Shown here piece by piece: positions 44,612 through 53,562 of a stretch of DNA of 64,000 bases. The stretch's first letter is position 1. The number at the start of each line of letters is the position of its first letter. The translations under genes were made by a program, and so were the position numbers. The notes beneath the pieces were generated by a model. That model did not search any database, had not been told where the DNA came from, and saw only the letters and a list, made by a program, of their open reading frames with translations. This DNA is from Carbonactinospora thermoautotrophica (GTDB taxonomy: Bacteria; Actinomycetota; Actinomycetes; Streptomycetales; Carbonactinosporaceae): the NCBI RefSeq assembly GCF_001543895.1, contig NZ_JYIJ01000009.1, positions 36,466 through 100,465 of the forward strand, read 5' to 3'.

Positions 44612-45592
44612 TCACCACCAGATCCGGAACGGTCGGTAGGGCTCGCCTTCCAGGCAGGCTCGGGTGAGCTTGAGGGCTTCCAGGTGCAGTAGCTCGTCGT
44701 AGGAGACCTGCCGGCCCAGGCCGCGGTGGAGGACGGTGGTGGCCAGCTCGTCGCGGACGGCTTGCACGACGAGCTTGCGGCCGTCGGCGCTGAGCATGGC
44801 CTGGTTGACCTCGGTGTCGAAGTGGTGGGGTTCGAGTTGGCGGCGGTTGGCCATGCGCAGCAGGAGCCGTTCGGCGAAGAGGGGCTTGAAGACTTCGGCC
44901 AGGTCCAAGGCGAGGGCGTGCCGTTGCCGTTCCAGGCTGCTGTGGAGGAACCCGATTCCGCTGTGGAGTGGGGTGAGCCGGATGGCGGTGAGCACGCGGG
45001 CGTAGACGATGCCGTTGACGTAGCTGATGAAGGCGTTGCCGGCGTTGCGGGGTGGTCTGCGGCTGCGGCCGTCCAGGCGCAGCCACTTGGGCAGCTTGGT
45101 GTCGAGAACCTCCCAGGCGGTGCGGCGGAAGTTGCCCTCGATGCCCATGAGCTGGTCGCGGTTCTCCGCTTCGGCGACCGCCGCGGTGAGTACCCGGTAG
45201 GGGCGGTCGAGGAGCTTGCGGTCGACGACGCGGCGCACGTTGAAGGCGCAGGCGTCGACCAGGGCGCGGGCGATCTGGTGCCGGGCGGTCGGGTTGGTGG
45301 CGAGCGCGGCCTGGGCCAAGACGGTCTCCCCGGAGGTCTGGCTTTCGGCGGTGAGCACCGAGCCGGCGTAGTCGCCGTAGTAGCTGAGCAGGTGAACGTC
45401 GATCTGGTACTTGGCCAGCAGGGAGACGACCGCGGTGTTCAGGTCCACGGGGGCCAGGGCGACGATGTCGCGGACGTCGGTGACGGGGACGTGCACCGGG
45501 TCCCCGTTCTCCCGTTCGATGCGCAGGGACTGGTCTTGGCGGCGGATGCGGCAGGGCGTGGTGAGCCAGTAGGTGCGGACGGCGTCGGCCAT
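44612..45592 (-). CDS. cas1: CRISPR integrase Cas1
   Basis: A 326-residue protein from the ATG at 45592, 2 bp after the cas4 stop. It has the N-terminal beta domain (YWLTTPCRIRRQDQSLRIER; VHLLSYYGDYAGS) and the catalytic helical domain with E152 (MGIEGNFRRTAW), H217 (GIGFLHSSLERQRHA) and D230/E233 (ALDLAEVFKPL). All metal-binding residues are present, so it should be an active spacer integrase. It works with Cas2, and with Cas4 for spacer trimming and PAM choice. Confidence 0.97.
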   Translation of the reverse strand: MADAVRTYWLTTPCRIRRQDQSLRIERENGDPVHVPVTDVRDIVALAPVDLNTAVVSLLAKYQIDVHLLSYYGDYAGSVLTAESQTSGETVLAQAALATNPTARHQIARALVDACAFNVRRVVDRKLLDRPYRVLTAAVAEAENRDQLMGIEGNFRRTAWEVLDTKLPKWLRLDGRSRRPPRNAGNAFISYVNGIVYARVLTAIRLTPLHSGIGFLHSSLERQRHALALDLAEVFKPLFAERLLLRMANRRQLEPHHFDTEVNQAMLSADGRKLVVQAVRDELATTVLHRGLGRQVSYDELLHLEALKLTRACLEGEPYRPFRIWW

Positions 45593-45594
45593 GG

Positions 45595-46089
45595 TCAGTC
45601 GGTCCAGCAGTAGTCGGTGTAGCTGCATCCGGCGCAGCGGGGCCGGTCCAGGCGGGGCGGGGCGACGGGTCGGTGGACCGTCTCGAGGACGGCCTGGATG
45701 TCGCGTTCGGCGGCGGCTGCCTGCTCGGCGTCGTAGGGGATGCGGATCGTCCGGCGGGTGGCCGGGTAGTGCAGGACCGCGCCCCGGGCCGGGACGCCGA
45801 CCCGGTGCAACTGGTGGCAGTAGTGGATCGCCTGGGCGTGGTCGGCCGGGGTGGGCCGCCGGGAGGATTTGACCTCGTGTACCCAGGCGTCCCCGTCGAG
45901 GTGGTCTATGCGGGCGGCGCCCAGGTCGACCTCCCGGAACCGGCCGTAGGAGGTCTCATGGACCGCCTCACCGCGCCGTACCGCCTGGCTGAGGTGCTCG
46001 GGCCGGACCCCGCGGGCGAACAGCCACAGCTGGCGGTGGCAGTGGTGCAGGTACTTGACGTGCACCCCGCCGACGTCTTCGGGGCGCAT
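45595..46089 (-). CDS. cas4: CRISPR-associated exonuclease Cas4
   Basis: A 164-residue protein with the RecB-like nuclease core (VHEVKSSRRPTPADHAQAIH) and the iron-sulfur cysteines: one in VKYLHHCHRQLWLFARG and a C-terminal group in RCAGCSYTDYC. The start ATG overlaps the cas3 stop (TGATG). Cas4 processes prespacers in type I-B adaptation. Its length matches short Cas4 proteins. Confidence 0.95.
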   Translation of the reverse strand: MRPEDVGGVHVKYLHHCHRQLWLFARGVRPEHLSQAVRRGEAVHETSYGRFREVDLGAARIDHLDGDAWVHEVKSSRRPTPADHAQAIHYCHQLHRVGVPARGAVLHYPATRRTIRIPYDAEQAAAAERDIQAVLETVHRPVAPPRLDRPRCAGCSYTDYCWTD

Positions 46090-48476
46090 CAGATCACCTC
46101 GCCGGGGACGTAGGCCGGCTCGGCCGGGCCGCGGTGGATGGCGAGCAGGCCGCGCTCCTCGTCGTAGTCGGCGTCCACGACCCGCACGCCCAGCTTCTTG
46201 TCGTACCGGGTGGGGGCCCATGAGGGCAGGGGGATGAGGTAGTCCTCGGCCAGGAGCCGCCCGGCGGCGGTGTCGGGGGCCTGGTCGAGCGCGGCCGCGT
46301 AGTCCTCCAGATCGGTACGCAGAACCGCCTCGGTGCCGTCGAAGAGCTGATCGAAGCTCTCGGCCAGGCCGTCGCGATCCTCGAAAGGAAACGTGAAGGT
46401 GAGGAAGTCGCGAGCGAACCGGTCGCGATGATCACGGACGTCGGCGCGCCAGCGTTCGCCCCAGGGACCGGCGTAGATCTCGTCGAGCCAGTGGGTGGCC
46501 TGCTCCTCGTCGACCACGGCGCCGTCGTGACGGGTGAGGATCGCCCAGCCGGCCTCGACCGGCTCCCGGGGGTAGACCCCGTCGGCGTACTCCTCGGCCC
46601 CTCCCCGACGGCGGGGGGCGTAGGCGGGGGCGTGGACCACGACGTCGGCCGGGGGCCGGGCGGCGATCCGGTTGACCCGGCCGAACCGCTGCAACAACGC
46701 CTCCAGCGGCGCGGCGGAGGTATGCAGGACGTCGAAGTCCACATCGAGGGAGACCTCGACCACCTGGGTGGCCACCAGCAGGCCGGGCCGCCGGCCGGCC
46801 GGGTCGCCCGGCCGGGTGCCAAACCGGTCGTGGATCTTCTCCTCGATCCGGGAGCGGTCGCAGCGGCGGAAGCGAGAGTGCAGCAGCAGGGCGGCCTCCG
46901 GCCCGTGGGCCTGGAGGGCGAGCGGGGCGAGCTGGCCGAACAGGTGCTGGGCGTCGGCGACGTTGTTGGCCACGACCAGCACCGAGCGGCCCGCGGCGAG
47001 GTGCTGGCAGATCTCCGCCACCGACGCCGGGTCGGTGAGGTGGCGGTCACGCAACCGGAGCCGGTGGCGTGCCGGGAGTCCCTGGCCGTGGCCGTCGACG
47101 CGATGCACGGTCTCGCCGAGGGCTTCCTCGATCAGATCGACGAGGGCCTGGGGCAGGGTGGCGGACAGGACCCCGATCCGGCCGCCGAGGTCCTTCCAGA
47201 ACCGGGTGGCGGCGAGAATGAACCCCAGCCGCTTGGGGTCGTAGGCGTGCAGCTCGTCCAGCAGGAACACCGAATTGGCCGCGTCGATGAGGATGCCGCT
47301 GTGCTTCGGCCCGGCCAGGGCCCCGCGCAGCAGCTGGTAGGGGGTGCCCACCCGGACGGTCTCGCGGAACAGCCGGGTGGCCTTGGCCCGGGCGACGGCC
47401 TTGCGGGCCGCCTCGACCCGTGCCTCCTCGTCGTCCTCAGCGGTGATGGCGACGCCCAGGTAGTAGGAGGCGGCCCGCGAGTGGGCGACCCCGATGGCGT
47501 CTTCGTCGCCCAGGAGCTTGCCCAGGCGTAGGGCCATGGCGTTGATCGAAGCTAGGTAGGGCAGGGTGTAGAAGACCCGGGGCACCCCGCCGGCGGCCGC
47601 TGCGATGGCCTCGACCTGTGCGGCGGCCCACAGCAGGCCGGCCTCGGTCTTGCCGCTGCCGGTCGGCGCCCGGACGATGAGATGCCCGTCGGTCTCGGCC
47701 GCCTGCCGCTGGTGTGGGCGCGGCTGGCGGCCCGCCTCGGCCCATGCCTTCTCCAGCCGGGGGCGGAAGCCCGCATCGAGGGGCTGGCGGGTGTGGAAGG
47801 CGCCGTGGGCGCTGGACAGGTGGTCGGCGAGGGTGACCGCGCCCTGCACCAGCACCGCGGCGAGCCCGCGGTCGGGGGTGACCTTGTAGGTCCAGGTGTC
47901 GAGCAGCTCGCCGAGCAGGGCGTGGGCCTCGGCGAGGACGTCGACCGGGCCGTCGGGGGATTGGACCGCCAACCCGGCCGCGGTCGCGGTGGCGGCGAGC
48001 CATTCCAGCAGCCGGCCGGCGAGGCCGGGGTCGACCGGGCCGAGCCGGTCCCGCAGCTCGGCCAGGCCGGCCGACCCGTACAGGAATTCCAGGGAACGCC
48101 CGTCGGGGGAGGTGAGTGGGCGGTGGTGGGTGGCCACCCCCACCGCCGCCCAAGCGCGCAGCTCAGGGTCGGGCACGAGCGCGGGCAGGAACCCCAGGGA
48201 GACCACCTCGTGCCGCTCGCCCCAGCCGCGGGCCTGCCCGGTGACCACCCGCTGGAAGCCGTCGGCGACCTTCCCGGCGTCGTGGAGGAACGCGGCCAGC
48301 GCCACCGCGTCCCAGAACAGCTCCCGGATGTCGTCGGGGAGCGCGGCGATCCGGCCGACCCGCTGGCGCAGCAGCGACGCCGCCTCCAGGGTCTTGGTGA
48401 GATGCTCGGTGAGTGACTCGCCCGGCTCGCCGGGCCGGGCCGGGCTCTTGGCGAGCACGTCGTGGAGGGAGGTCAT
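46089..48476 (-). CDS. cas3: CRISPR helicase-nuclease Cas3
   Basis: A 795-residue HD-helicase fusion. The HD nuclease uses H25 (EHLTKTLEAA), H65-D66 (LAAFLHDAGKVADGF), H89 (GERHEVVSLG) and H117-H118 (VATHHRPL). The superfamily 2 helicase has Walker A VRAPTGSGKTEAGLL near 263-277, the DELH box (FLLDELHAYDPKRLGF) near 405, GVLSATLP, and a C-terminal RFGRVNRI motif. It degrades DNA recognised by Cascade. The ATG at 48476 overlaps the cas5 stop by 4 bp, so start and operon coupling are firm. Confidence 0.97.
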   Translation of the reverse strand: MTSLHDVLAKSPARPGEPGESLTEHLTKTLEAASLLRQRVGRIAALPDDIRELFWDAVALAAFLHDAGKVADGFQRVVTGQARGWGERHEVVSLGFLPALVPDPELRAWAAVGVATHHRPLTSPDGRSLEFLYGSAGLAELRDRLGPVDPGLAGRLLEWLAATATAAGLAVQSPDGPVDVLAEAHALLGELLDTWTYKVTPDRGLAAVLVQGAVTLADHLSSAHGAFHTRQPLDAGFRPRLEKAWAEAGRQPRPHQRQAAETDGHLIVRAPTGSGKTEAGLLWAAAQVEAIAAAAGGVPRVFYTLPYLASINAMALRLGKLLGDEDAIGVAHSRAASYYLGVAITAEDDEEARVEAARKAVARAKATRLFRETVRVGTPYQLLRGALAGPKHSGILIDAANSVFLLDELHAYDPKRLGFILAATRFWKDLGGRIGVLSATLPQALVDLIEEALGETVHRVDGHGQGLPARHRLRLRDRHLTDPASVAEICQHLAAGRSVLVVANNVADAQHLFGQLAPLALQAHGPEAALLLHSRFRRCDRSRIEEKIHDRFGTRPGDPAGRRPGLLVATQVVEVSLDVDFDVLHTSAAPLEALLQRFGRVNRIAARPPADVVVHAPAYAPRRRGGAEEYADGVYPREPVEAGWAILTRHDGAVVDEEQATHWLDEIYAGPWGERWRADVRDHRDRFARDFLTFTFPFEDRDGLAESFDQLFDGTEAVLRTDLEDYAAALDQAPDTAAGRLLAEDYLIPLPSWAPTRYDKKLGVRVVDADYDEERGLLAIHRGPAEPAYVPGEVI

Positions 48477-49180
48477 GGCTGCCGCTCCTCCGCGTGGATC
48501 GGGTGGGTGGGGGGCAGCAGCACCACCGCCCGTCCTTCCTTGTCGACCCAGGTCTGCTCGGGCCAGTCCGTCGATTCGGGCACCTGCTCCTCGCAGGTGC
48601 CTGCGGCGTGGTGGCGGTAGTCCTCCCACACCGTCCAGGACCGGTCCCGGGCGACCGCGGTGGGCAGCCGCAGCCGGGTGCCGAACCCGGTCACCCCGGC
48701 CGGCAGCACGGCCGCCCCCTGCCGGCCCGGGCCGGGGCGCAGCTCCACCAGCCGGGTCCGCACCCCCACCAGGTCCTGGCTGCGGCCCAGCCGCAGCGGC
48801 CACACCGGGCGGCGCAGCCGCCGCTGCCACAGGTCCAAGTCGGTGACGACCCGCTGGTCGGGGTCGTGGACGAGCCAGACGGTGAGGGTGACGTCGGCGA
48901 GGAATTCCCGCTCCCGGGGGGTGGGGTCGGCCTTCTTCCCGGTCGCGTCCAGCGGATGGTAGGTCTCCAGGTCCACCCCCTGGCCGCGGGCGTGGAAGGC
49001 CATGGCGAACCGCAGTCCCGGGTCGACGGCGTCCCACCCGCCGGCGGCCGCGGCGAGCAGGCCACCCACGGTCGCCGGGGGCGGGCAGGGCAGCCCCACC
49101 TGCACCCCGGCGTAGAGGGGGTTGCGGAAGGAGGCCACCGGCGCGGTGACCGTCACCTCCAGCGCCTGGACCGTGCTCAT
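48473..49180 (-). CDS. cas5: Cascade subunit Cas5 (Cas5t-like)
   Basis: A 235-residue RAMP protein. The N-terminal TVTAPVASFRNPLYAGVQVG and PCPPPATVGGLLAAAAGG are the Cas5 signature (SFR, PPxTxxGLL), and VWPLRLGRSQDLVGVR is the usual mid-protein strand. Cas5 holds the 5' handle of the crRNA in the Cascade. It overlaps cas7 and cas3 by 4 bp on either side. Confidence 0.95.
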   Translation of the reverse strand: MSTVQALEVTVTAPVASFRNPLYAGVQVGLPCPPPATVGGLLAAAAGGWDAVDPGLRFAMAFHARGQGVDLETYHPLDATGKKADPTPREREFLADVTLTVWLVHDPDQRVVTDLDLWQRRLRRPVWPLRLGRSQDLVGVRTRLVELRPGPGRQGAAVLPAGVTGFGTRLRLPTAVARDRSWTVWEDYRHHAAGTCEEQVPESTDWPEQTWVDKEGRAVVLLPPTHPIHAEERQP

Positions 49181-50205
49181 GCCTTCGGGTCCTCGAACCA
49201 GTCGTCCCGCTCCCCCCGCTCGATCTCCCCGGCGAGCCGGTGCAGCACCACCCGCGGGTGGTCCAGGACGAGCCGGCCGGCCTCGATCAGGTCGGCCAGC
49301 GCGGCCCGGGCGTCCTCCCGCTGGTCGCCGAGGAAGCCCGGAGCCCAGCCGAGCAGGACCGGCCCGTCCAGCTCATCGGCCCAGACCTCGATCTCCTCGC
49401 GCAGCACGTCGGTGTCGAACACCGCGCGCCCCTCCCGGGCGGTGAGGACCCGGGTGAACGGGTTGACCCCGCCCTTGACCGGGGCGAGCAGCACCAGCGC
49501 CGGGGCGCGGTCGCCGTAGTGCAGCGCCTGCTTGGCCCCGCCCCGCACCGCGGCCAGCGTCCGCAGCAACAAGGCCACCCGCCGGCGCCGCTCGGCGACC
49601 GGCAGCCGCAGCGCGGCCACCCCGCGGAAGGTCGTCCGCTCCGCCCCGGCGGCCTCGGCCTCCTTGGCCGCCTCCGCGGTGAGCGCCACCTTCAACCCCG
49701 ACCCGTCGGTCTCGAACACGCCCACCCGGGGCAGGTCGAGCAGGATGTCCCCGGCGAGCTCGGCGGTGTACAGCTCGTGCTCGTGGATGACCGGGTTCTC
49801 CCCGGCGGCGAAGCCGCGGCTCATCGTGCCGAAGTCCACCGTGGGCCGCTGCGGCACCACCGACACCAGCGTTCCGGTGGCCAGCACGGTGTCCCGCTGG
49901 CAGGTGCCCCCACCCTTGACCGCGACCATGTAGCCGAACAGGTCGTCGTCGAGGAACTTGTCCGGCCGACCGGCGGTGTAGGCCTGCTGCCTGGCGCCGC
50001 TTCCGGAACGGGTCACCGGGGAGCGCGGCTCCTCCGCCGGCAGCGAGTCACGCAGCCAGCGGCGGAACGCCTGGGCGGAGACGTAGGGGTGGACGTCCCG
50101 CCCGATCCGCAGCTGCTTGACCCGGGCGACGTTGTCCTCCCCCCGGCCGTTGTTCGGCGCGCCGGCGTCGATGTCCAGGGCGACCTTGCCCACCAGAAAG
50201 CTCAC
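49177..50205 (-). CDS. cas7: Cascade backbone subunit Cas7 (Cst2/DevR-like)
   Basis: A 342-residue RAMP protein with the DevR/Cst2 beginning (FLVGKVALDIDAGAPNNGRG ... VSAQAFRRWLRDSL) and the family segments GYMVAVKGGGTCQRDTVLAT and GTMSRGFAAGENPVIHEHEL. Multiple copies coat the crRNA spacer in type I-B Cascade. It overlaps cas8 and cas5 by 4 bp. Confidence 0.95.
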   Translation of the reverse strand: MSFLVGKVALDIDAGAPNNGRGEDNVARVKQLRIGRDVHPYVSAQAFRRWLRDSLPAEEPRSPVTRSGSGARQQAYTAGRPDKFLDDDLFGYMVAVKGGGTCQRDTVLATGTLVSVVPQRPTVDFGTMSRGFAAGENPVIHEHELYTAELAGDILLDLPRVGVFETDGSGLKVALTAEAAKEAEAAGAERTTFRGVAALRLPVAERRRRVALLLRTLAAVRGGAKQALHYGDRAPALVLLAPVKGGVNPFTRVLTAREGRAVFDTDVLREEIEVWADELDGPVLLGWAPGFLGDQREDARAALADLIEAGRLVLDHPRVVLHRLAGEIERGERDDWFEDPKA

Positions 50206-51638
50206 AGCGACTCCTCCCCCTGCAGGTACTTGGTGTCGTCCTCACCGAGCGGCTGGTCCTCCTCGGTGATCTCCTTCGCCACCGCGGCGCCGTCCGCCGG
50301 GCGCCAGCCCAACCGGTGCAGCTCTTCCAGCACGGCGACGAACAGCAGCTGGCGGTGGAACCAGGCCCGGTTGTCCGAACCGGTGTCGAACAGCAGCTGG
50401 AAGGCGCGTGACCCCAGCAGCGGCCGGTCAGCCCCCTCCGGCGGGTTGAGCGTCCACTCCACCGCCCGAGTCCGCAGCCATGCCTGCATCCGGCCCGGAT
50501 CCTTCAGCGTGCTGTGGAACTCCCGCAGCTTCCCCGCGGAGGTCTCCCGGCTCAGCAGGAGGGCCACGCCGTGGGCCGTCGCCTTGATCTCGGCGAGGTC
50601 GTTCTCTTTCATCCACATCACCTCGATGGCGAAGGAAGAACACAGCCCGGCCAGGTCCGCGGCATCGGACGGCACCAGGCCCGACCGGTCGAACCGGTCG
50701 GCGAGGTACCGAGCGCAGGCGGCCGGGATCCGTTCGGGGTCGTGGAAGGCGTTGCGGGCCAGCCCGACGACCCCGGGAGACTTCGGGCCGGCATGGGCCC
50801 GGAGCAGGGCCGCGAACCCCTGGCGCAGCTCCGGTCGCCGGGCGGTCTTGCGCAGCCACTCGGCCAACGGCTGCTCCAGGGAGTGGATCTCCAGCGTCTG
50901 GCCCTTGTTGTTGTTGCTGAACACCAGCAACTCAACCCCGGCGGTCAGCCGCTCCCCGTAGTGCCGCAGCGCATGGAGGGCGACCACCTCACGCGCGGGG
51001 ATCTTGTCGGCCGCCCGGCCGAGGACGATGTGCTGGTGGTTCCGCTCCACCTGCCGCGAGACCACCCGGGCGAGGAAGCGCTCGTCCCAGCTGTGCAGGG
51101 CGATCGACGGCCCGCCGGTCAGCCGGCAGCCGTAGGGCAGCGCGTGGAAACTGCACACGCACGGCCAGCACAACGCCAACCCGGCATGCCCCCGCGGGGT
51201 GGTGTTCCGGTACAGGTGGCTCTCGGCCAGCGGCACGTCCACCTTGCCGTAGAACCCGACCGCTTCTCGGCCGCACAGCACGCACCGCACCCCCGGCCAG
51301 GAGGCGGGCTCAGGCGGGCTGCGCCACGCTCTGATCCCCGCGGCCAGCTCCTCGTCGCTCTTCTTGAGCTGGGCGTTGTGGTTCATCTTGGAGTTGGGGA
51401 AGAACGACAGGCTCACCTTGAGCCAGAACCCCTCCGGGCGCTTGGTGTCCCGGACCTTCGCGGCTCGGATCGCGTCGGCGGTCATCTTCGCCACCGCCGT
51501 GTTGAAGCCCTCCGGCGTGACCTTCTCCGGCTCCTCGGCCCCGGCCAGCTCCGCCAGCGCGTACGCCCCCACCCGCTGCAGCGGGTGCGCGGTGAGCACC
51601 AGCCGATGCTGCTGTTCGTCCAGGTCGGCGACGCTCAT
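50202..51638 (-). CDS. cas8b: Cascade large subunit Cas8 (Cst1-like, type I-B)
   Basis: A 478-residue protein from the ATG at 51638, which overlaps the cas6 stop. A four-cysteine zinc site (VRCVLCGREAVGFYG and GLALCWPCVCSFHALPYG) is typical of Cst1/Cas8 proteins of the Tneap group. The segment GVELLVFSNNNKGQTLEIHS is also reminiscent of that family. The large subunit recognises the PAM and recruits Cas3. Sequence in this family diverges widely, so the Cst1 label rests on the zinc finger, size and position. Confidence 0.9.
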   Translation of the reverse strand: MSVADLDEQQHRLVLTAHPLQRVGAYALAELAGAEEPEKVTPEGFNTAVAKMTADAIRAAKVRDTKRPEGFWLKVSLSFFPNSKMNHNAQLKKSDEELAAGIRAWRSPPEPASWPGVRCVLCGREAVGFYGKVDVPLAESHLYRNTTPRGHAGLALCWPCVCSFHALPYGCRLTGGPSIALHSWDERFLARVVSRQVERNHQHIVLGRAADKIPAREVVALHALRHYGERLTAGVELLVFSNNNKGQTLEIHSLEQPLAEWLRKTARRPELRQGFAALLRAHAGPKSPGVVGLARNAFHDPERIPAACARYLADRFDRSGLVPSDAADLAGLCSSFAIEVMWMKENDLAEIKATAHGVALLLSRETSAGKLREFHSTLKDPGRMQAWLRTRAVEWTLNPPEGADRPLLGSRAFQLLFDTGSDNRAWFHRQLLFVAVLEELHRLGWRPADGAAVAKEITEEDQPLGEDDTKYLQGEESL

Positions 51639-52378
51639 GCCACCACCCACCCGAACCCGGCCGCGTTGGCCTGACCCAGCCCCCACGACCACAAGGCCTG
51701 CAGGGTCTCCGGCGCGCCCCGCAGTTCCACCTCCACCGGGGCGCCCACCTTCAACCCCTGCCCGACCGCGAAGGACCGCTTCGCCCCGACCCAGGTGATC
51801 CGCTCCAGCGACACCTCCGGGTCCACGCCCAGGGTCTCGGCCTTGCGCCGCAGGTTCTGCGCGAAGTACACGTCGAACTCCGGCTCACCCGGCAACAGCC
51901 ACGCCTGCCGGGTCGTCCGCACCCCGTTCTCGTCCCGGCCCGAGCCCTTCAACACCACGGGCGTAGCGGTGCGAAGCCGGGCCCATCCGGACGCGAACGC
52001 CGGCGGCTCCACCGGCTCGACCCGCTCCAGACGTAGCGCCACCCCGCCCCAGTCCAGGAGCGACCGGCCAGCCAGGCCTGACGCCCAGGCCTCCACCACG
52101 GCCAACAGCGGGCTGCCCATCTCCAGCACACCCGGCCCGCCCGCCGCGTAGACCCCGCGCCGCCTCGGCGCGGTCGGGAACACCGGGGCGCCGTAGCCGA
52201 ACGGCACCATCCCGTACGGCCCCCACCCCTTCTCGTGCAACTGGGCGCCCAACTCCGGCGCCCCGTGCGCCAGCAACTCGTAACACAGCCCACGACCAGG
52301 CCGCAGCACCTCAGCCCACGGCAACCGGTCCGCGGCCGTACGGACCCGAAGGCGTAGACGCACACCCCCTCCAACCAC
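51635..52378 (-). CDS. cas6: CRISPR pre-crRNA endonuclease Cas6
   Basis: A 247-residue RAMP protein; the GTG at 52378 or 52363 may start it. The N-terminal RLRLRVRTAADRLPWAEVLR and the C-terminal glycine-rich loop (WSWGLGQANAAGFGWVVA) match the Cas6 fold. A candidate catalytic His is in YELLAHGAPELG. It cuts repeats 8 nt upstream of each spacer. It is the first gene of the cas operon; two degenerate CRISPR repeats lie 220-320 bp upstream. Confidence 0.92.
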   Translation of the reverse strand: MVGGGVRLRLRVRTAADRLPWAEVLRPGRGLCYELLAHGAPELGAQLHEKGWGPYGMVPFGYGAPVFPTAPRRRGVYAAGGPGVLEMGSPLLAVVEAWASGLAGRSLLDWGGVALRLERVEPVEPPAFASGWARLRTATPVVLKGSGRDENGVRTTRQAWLLPGEPEFDVYFAQNLRRKAETLGVDPEVSLERITWVGAKRSFAVGQGLKVGAPVEVELRGAPETLQALWSWGLGQANAAGFGWVVA

Positions 52379-52600
52379 ACAACGCAGCAGACACCCTCAC
52401 AGGACAGATGACTGAAACCCCCCAGACATGGACGACGTCCGCCATGCCGAGCACGTGGGAACGTACTCGCGGACAACCCCTCGTGAGGGCGTCCCACGCA
52501 GCGTTCATTCCTGCGGCTGTGCCCGCGAGCGCGCAAGGTAACAACGGGCTCCGACAAAACCCGCTCCCGCCAAAAGCACGAGACCGGAAGCCCGCGTCGG

Positions 52601-52681
52601 GTTGACCCCTCATAGGGGCGATAAAGCAACGGGGCAAGCAATTCCAGCCACGTTGCGACCCCTCCACAGGGGCAATGAAAC
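52601..52681 (+). CRISPR. Two degenerate CRISPR repeats upstream of the cas operon
   Basis: The copy at 52601-52628 lacks two bases and ends gcgataaagc; the copy at 52652-52681 keeps the length but has ccacagg in the loop and ends gcaatgaaac. Both keep CCCCT/AGGGG-like arms and the same orientation as the arrays. About 23 nt separate them, too short for a normal spacer. They lie in the presumed promoter region of cas6 and resemble the degenerate repeats of Cas-regulating (CreR) or CreTA RNAs in other type I-B systems. Confidence 0.75.
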
Positions 52682-52744
52682 TAGAGTTGCCTGTCGTGTA
52701 TAAGCCGGTCCCGGAAAACCGGTGTTCTCGCAGGACAAGCGTCG

Positions 52745-53044
52745 CTACCTGCCGAGCAGGTCAGAACCATCGGAAGCGAACTCGGTGCCGACCCTGACCA
52801 GCGACGCAACTGCCGCGAGCTGCGCCAGGAGCCGCCCCCACCGACGCCAGCGACCTGTCTTTCGTTCGTGACCTGTCTCGGCTGCGGGGGCGGATGACGC
52901 CGGGCCTCTTGCGGGTTCGTTGTCGCCTACCGTTCCATCCCCCCTGTTCTCTCCTGCTCTGGGAAACGTGCCGGGAACGCGAGTCATCTCGGGCGTGGAC
53001 CCTGAAGATGACGTCGAGACTTCCACATGAACCGTTAGCCGCAT
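52745..53044 (-). CDS. Uncharacterised small protein
   Basis: A 99-residue ORF: RLTVHVEVSTSSSGSTPEM at the start, a Gly/Pro/Ala-rich middle, and a C-terminal WRRWGRLLAQLAAVASLVRV that could be a short amphipathic or membrane helix. Codon use is only fair, and an overlapping plus-strand ORF (53008-53151) competes for the region. I do not recognise it; a small effector or membrane peptide is possible. Confidence 0.35.
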   Translation of the reverse strand: MRLTVHVEVSTSSSGSTPEMTRVPGTFPRAGENRGDGTVGDNEPARGPASSAPAAETGHERKTGRWRRWGRLLAQLAAVASLVRVGTEFASDGSDLLGR

Positions 53045-53216
53045 CGGTTCTCGATGACCTCCAACGTGATTTGGAAGTGCGGCGAGATTACCAGGAAATG
53101 ATCTACCTGTTCAAGCTATACCTGCCACCGACCAACTCGCGGTCATGCTGATGTCCGAGACGGAGTAGAGCTGGACATGACTTGGCAGCTGCCCCGGTAC
53201 CGGACGCGTATGGCTG

Positions 53217-53246
53217 GTTGCGACCCCTCGTAGGGGCGATGAGGAC
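53217..53246 (+). CRISPR. Orphan CRISPR repeat (perfect)
   Basis: A single exact copy of the 30-nt array repeat with no partner within 500 bp. Directly after it, at 53256-53318, the plus strand can read RPSLAQLRKIAEPLEIPVTP, which resembles the end of an XRE helix-turn-helix domain and may be a gene fragment. A hairpin follows. Confidence 0.9.
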
Positions 53247-53326
53247 CCCGGAGAGATGCGGCCCAGCCTGGCCCAACTGCGGAAGATCGCCGAGCCGCTG
53301 GAGATCCCAGTCACGCCGAGACATCG

Positions 53327-53364
53327 CTCTGACCTGCGGCTTTCCGGCCGGCCGCAGGTCAGAG
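53327..53364. terminator. Hairpin after the XRE-like fragment
   Basis: A 14-bp perfect stem (ctctgacctgcggc / gccgcaggtcagag) with a 10-nt loop. It lies between the orphan repeat and the graspetide genes, with no gene ending immediately next to it other than the presumed XRE fragment. Confidence 0.6.
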
Positions 53365-53450
53365 GCTTGCGCAGCGTTGCGTTCCGTTGCGCTCGCGAGG
53401 GTTCCCGAGGGATCGGGTGACCCGTTCCTGCCCCACCCGGCCACAACGAC

Positions 53451-53483
53451 GGAGCCCCGGCCTCACGCGAAGGCCGGGGCTCC
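53451..53483 (-). terminator. Terminator downstream of the ATP-grasp gene
   Basis: A 13-bp perfect stem (ggagccccggcct / aggccggggctcc) with a 7-nt loop, about 80 bp beyond the stop of the ATP-grasp gene. Confidence 0.75.
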
Positions 53484-53562
53484 GACAGGCCCGGCGCGCG
53501 CCTGGTGGGCACCGGTCTTGCGAACATGATCAGGCACGCGCCGGGGCTCATGGGCGGCCAGG

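Noticed and set aside
43306..45086. Minus-strand ORFs with repeated SSPLRGVATR / IAPTRGRN peptides over the CRISPR arrays
   Set aside because: These are translations of the 30-nt repeat and spacers; a 30-nt repeat keeps frame whenever spacer lengths allow. They have no start context and no homology expected.
53008..53151. Plus-strand ORF with TSRLPHEPLAASVLDDLQRD
   Set aside because: It overlaps a better minus-strand ORF only in part and has no RBS or context; left out as a separate gene.
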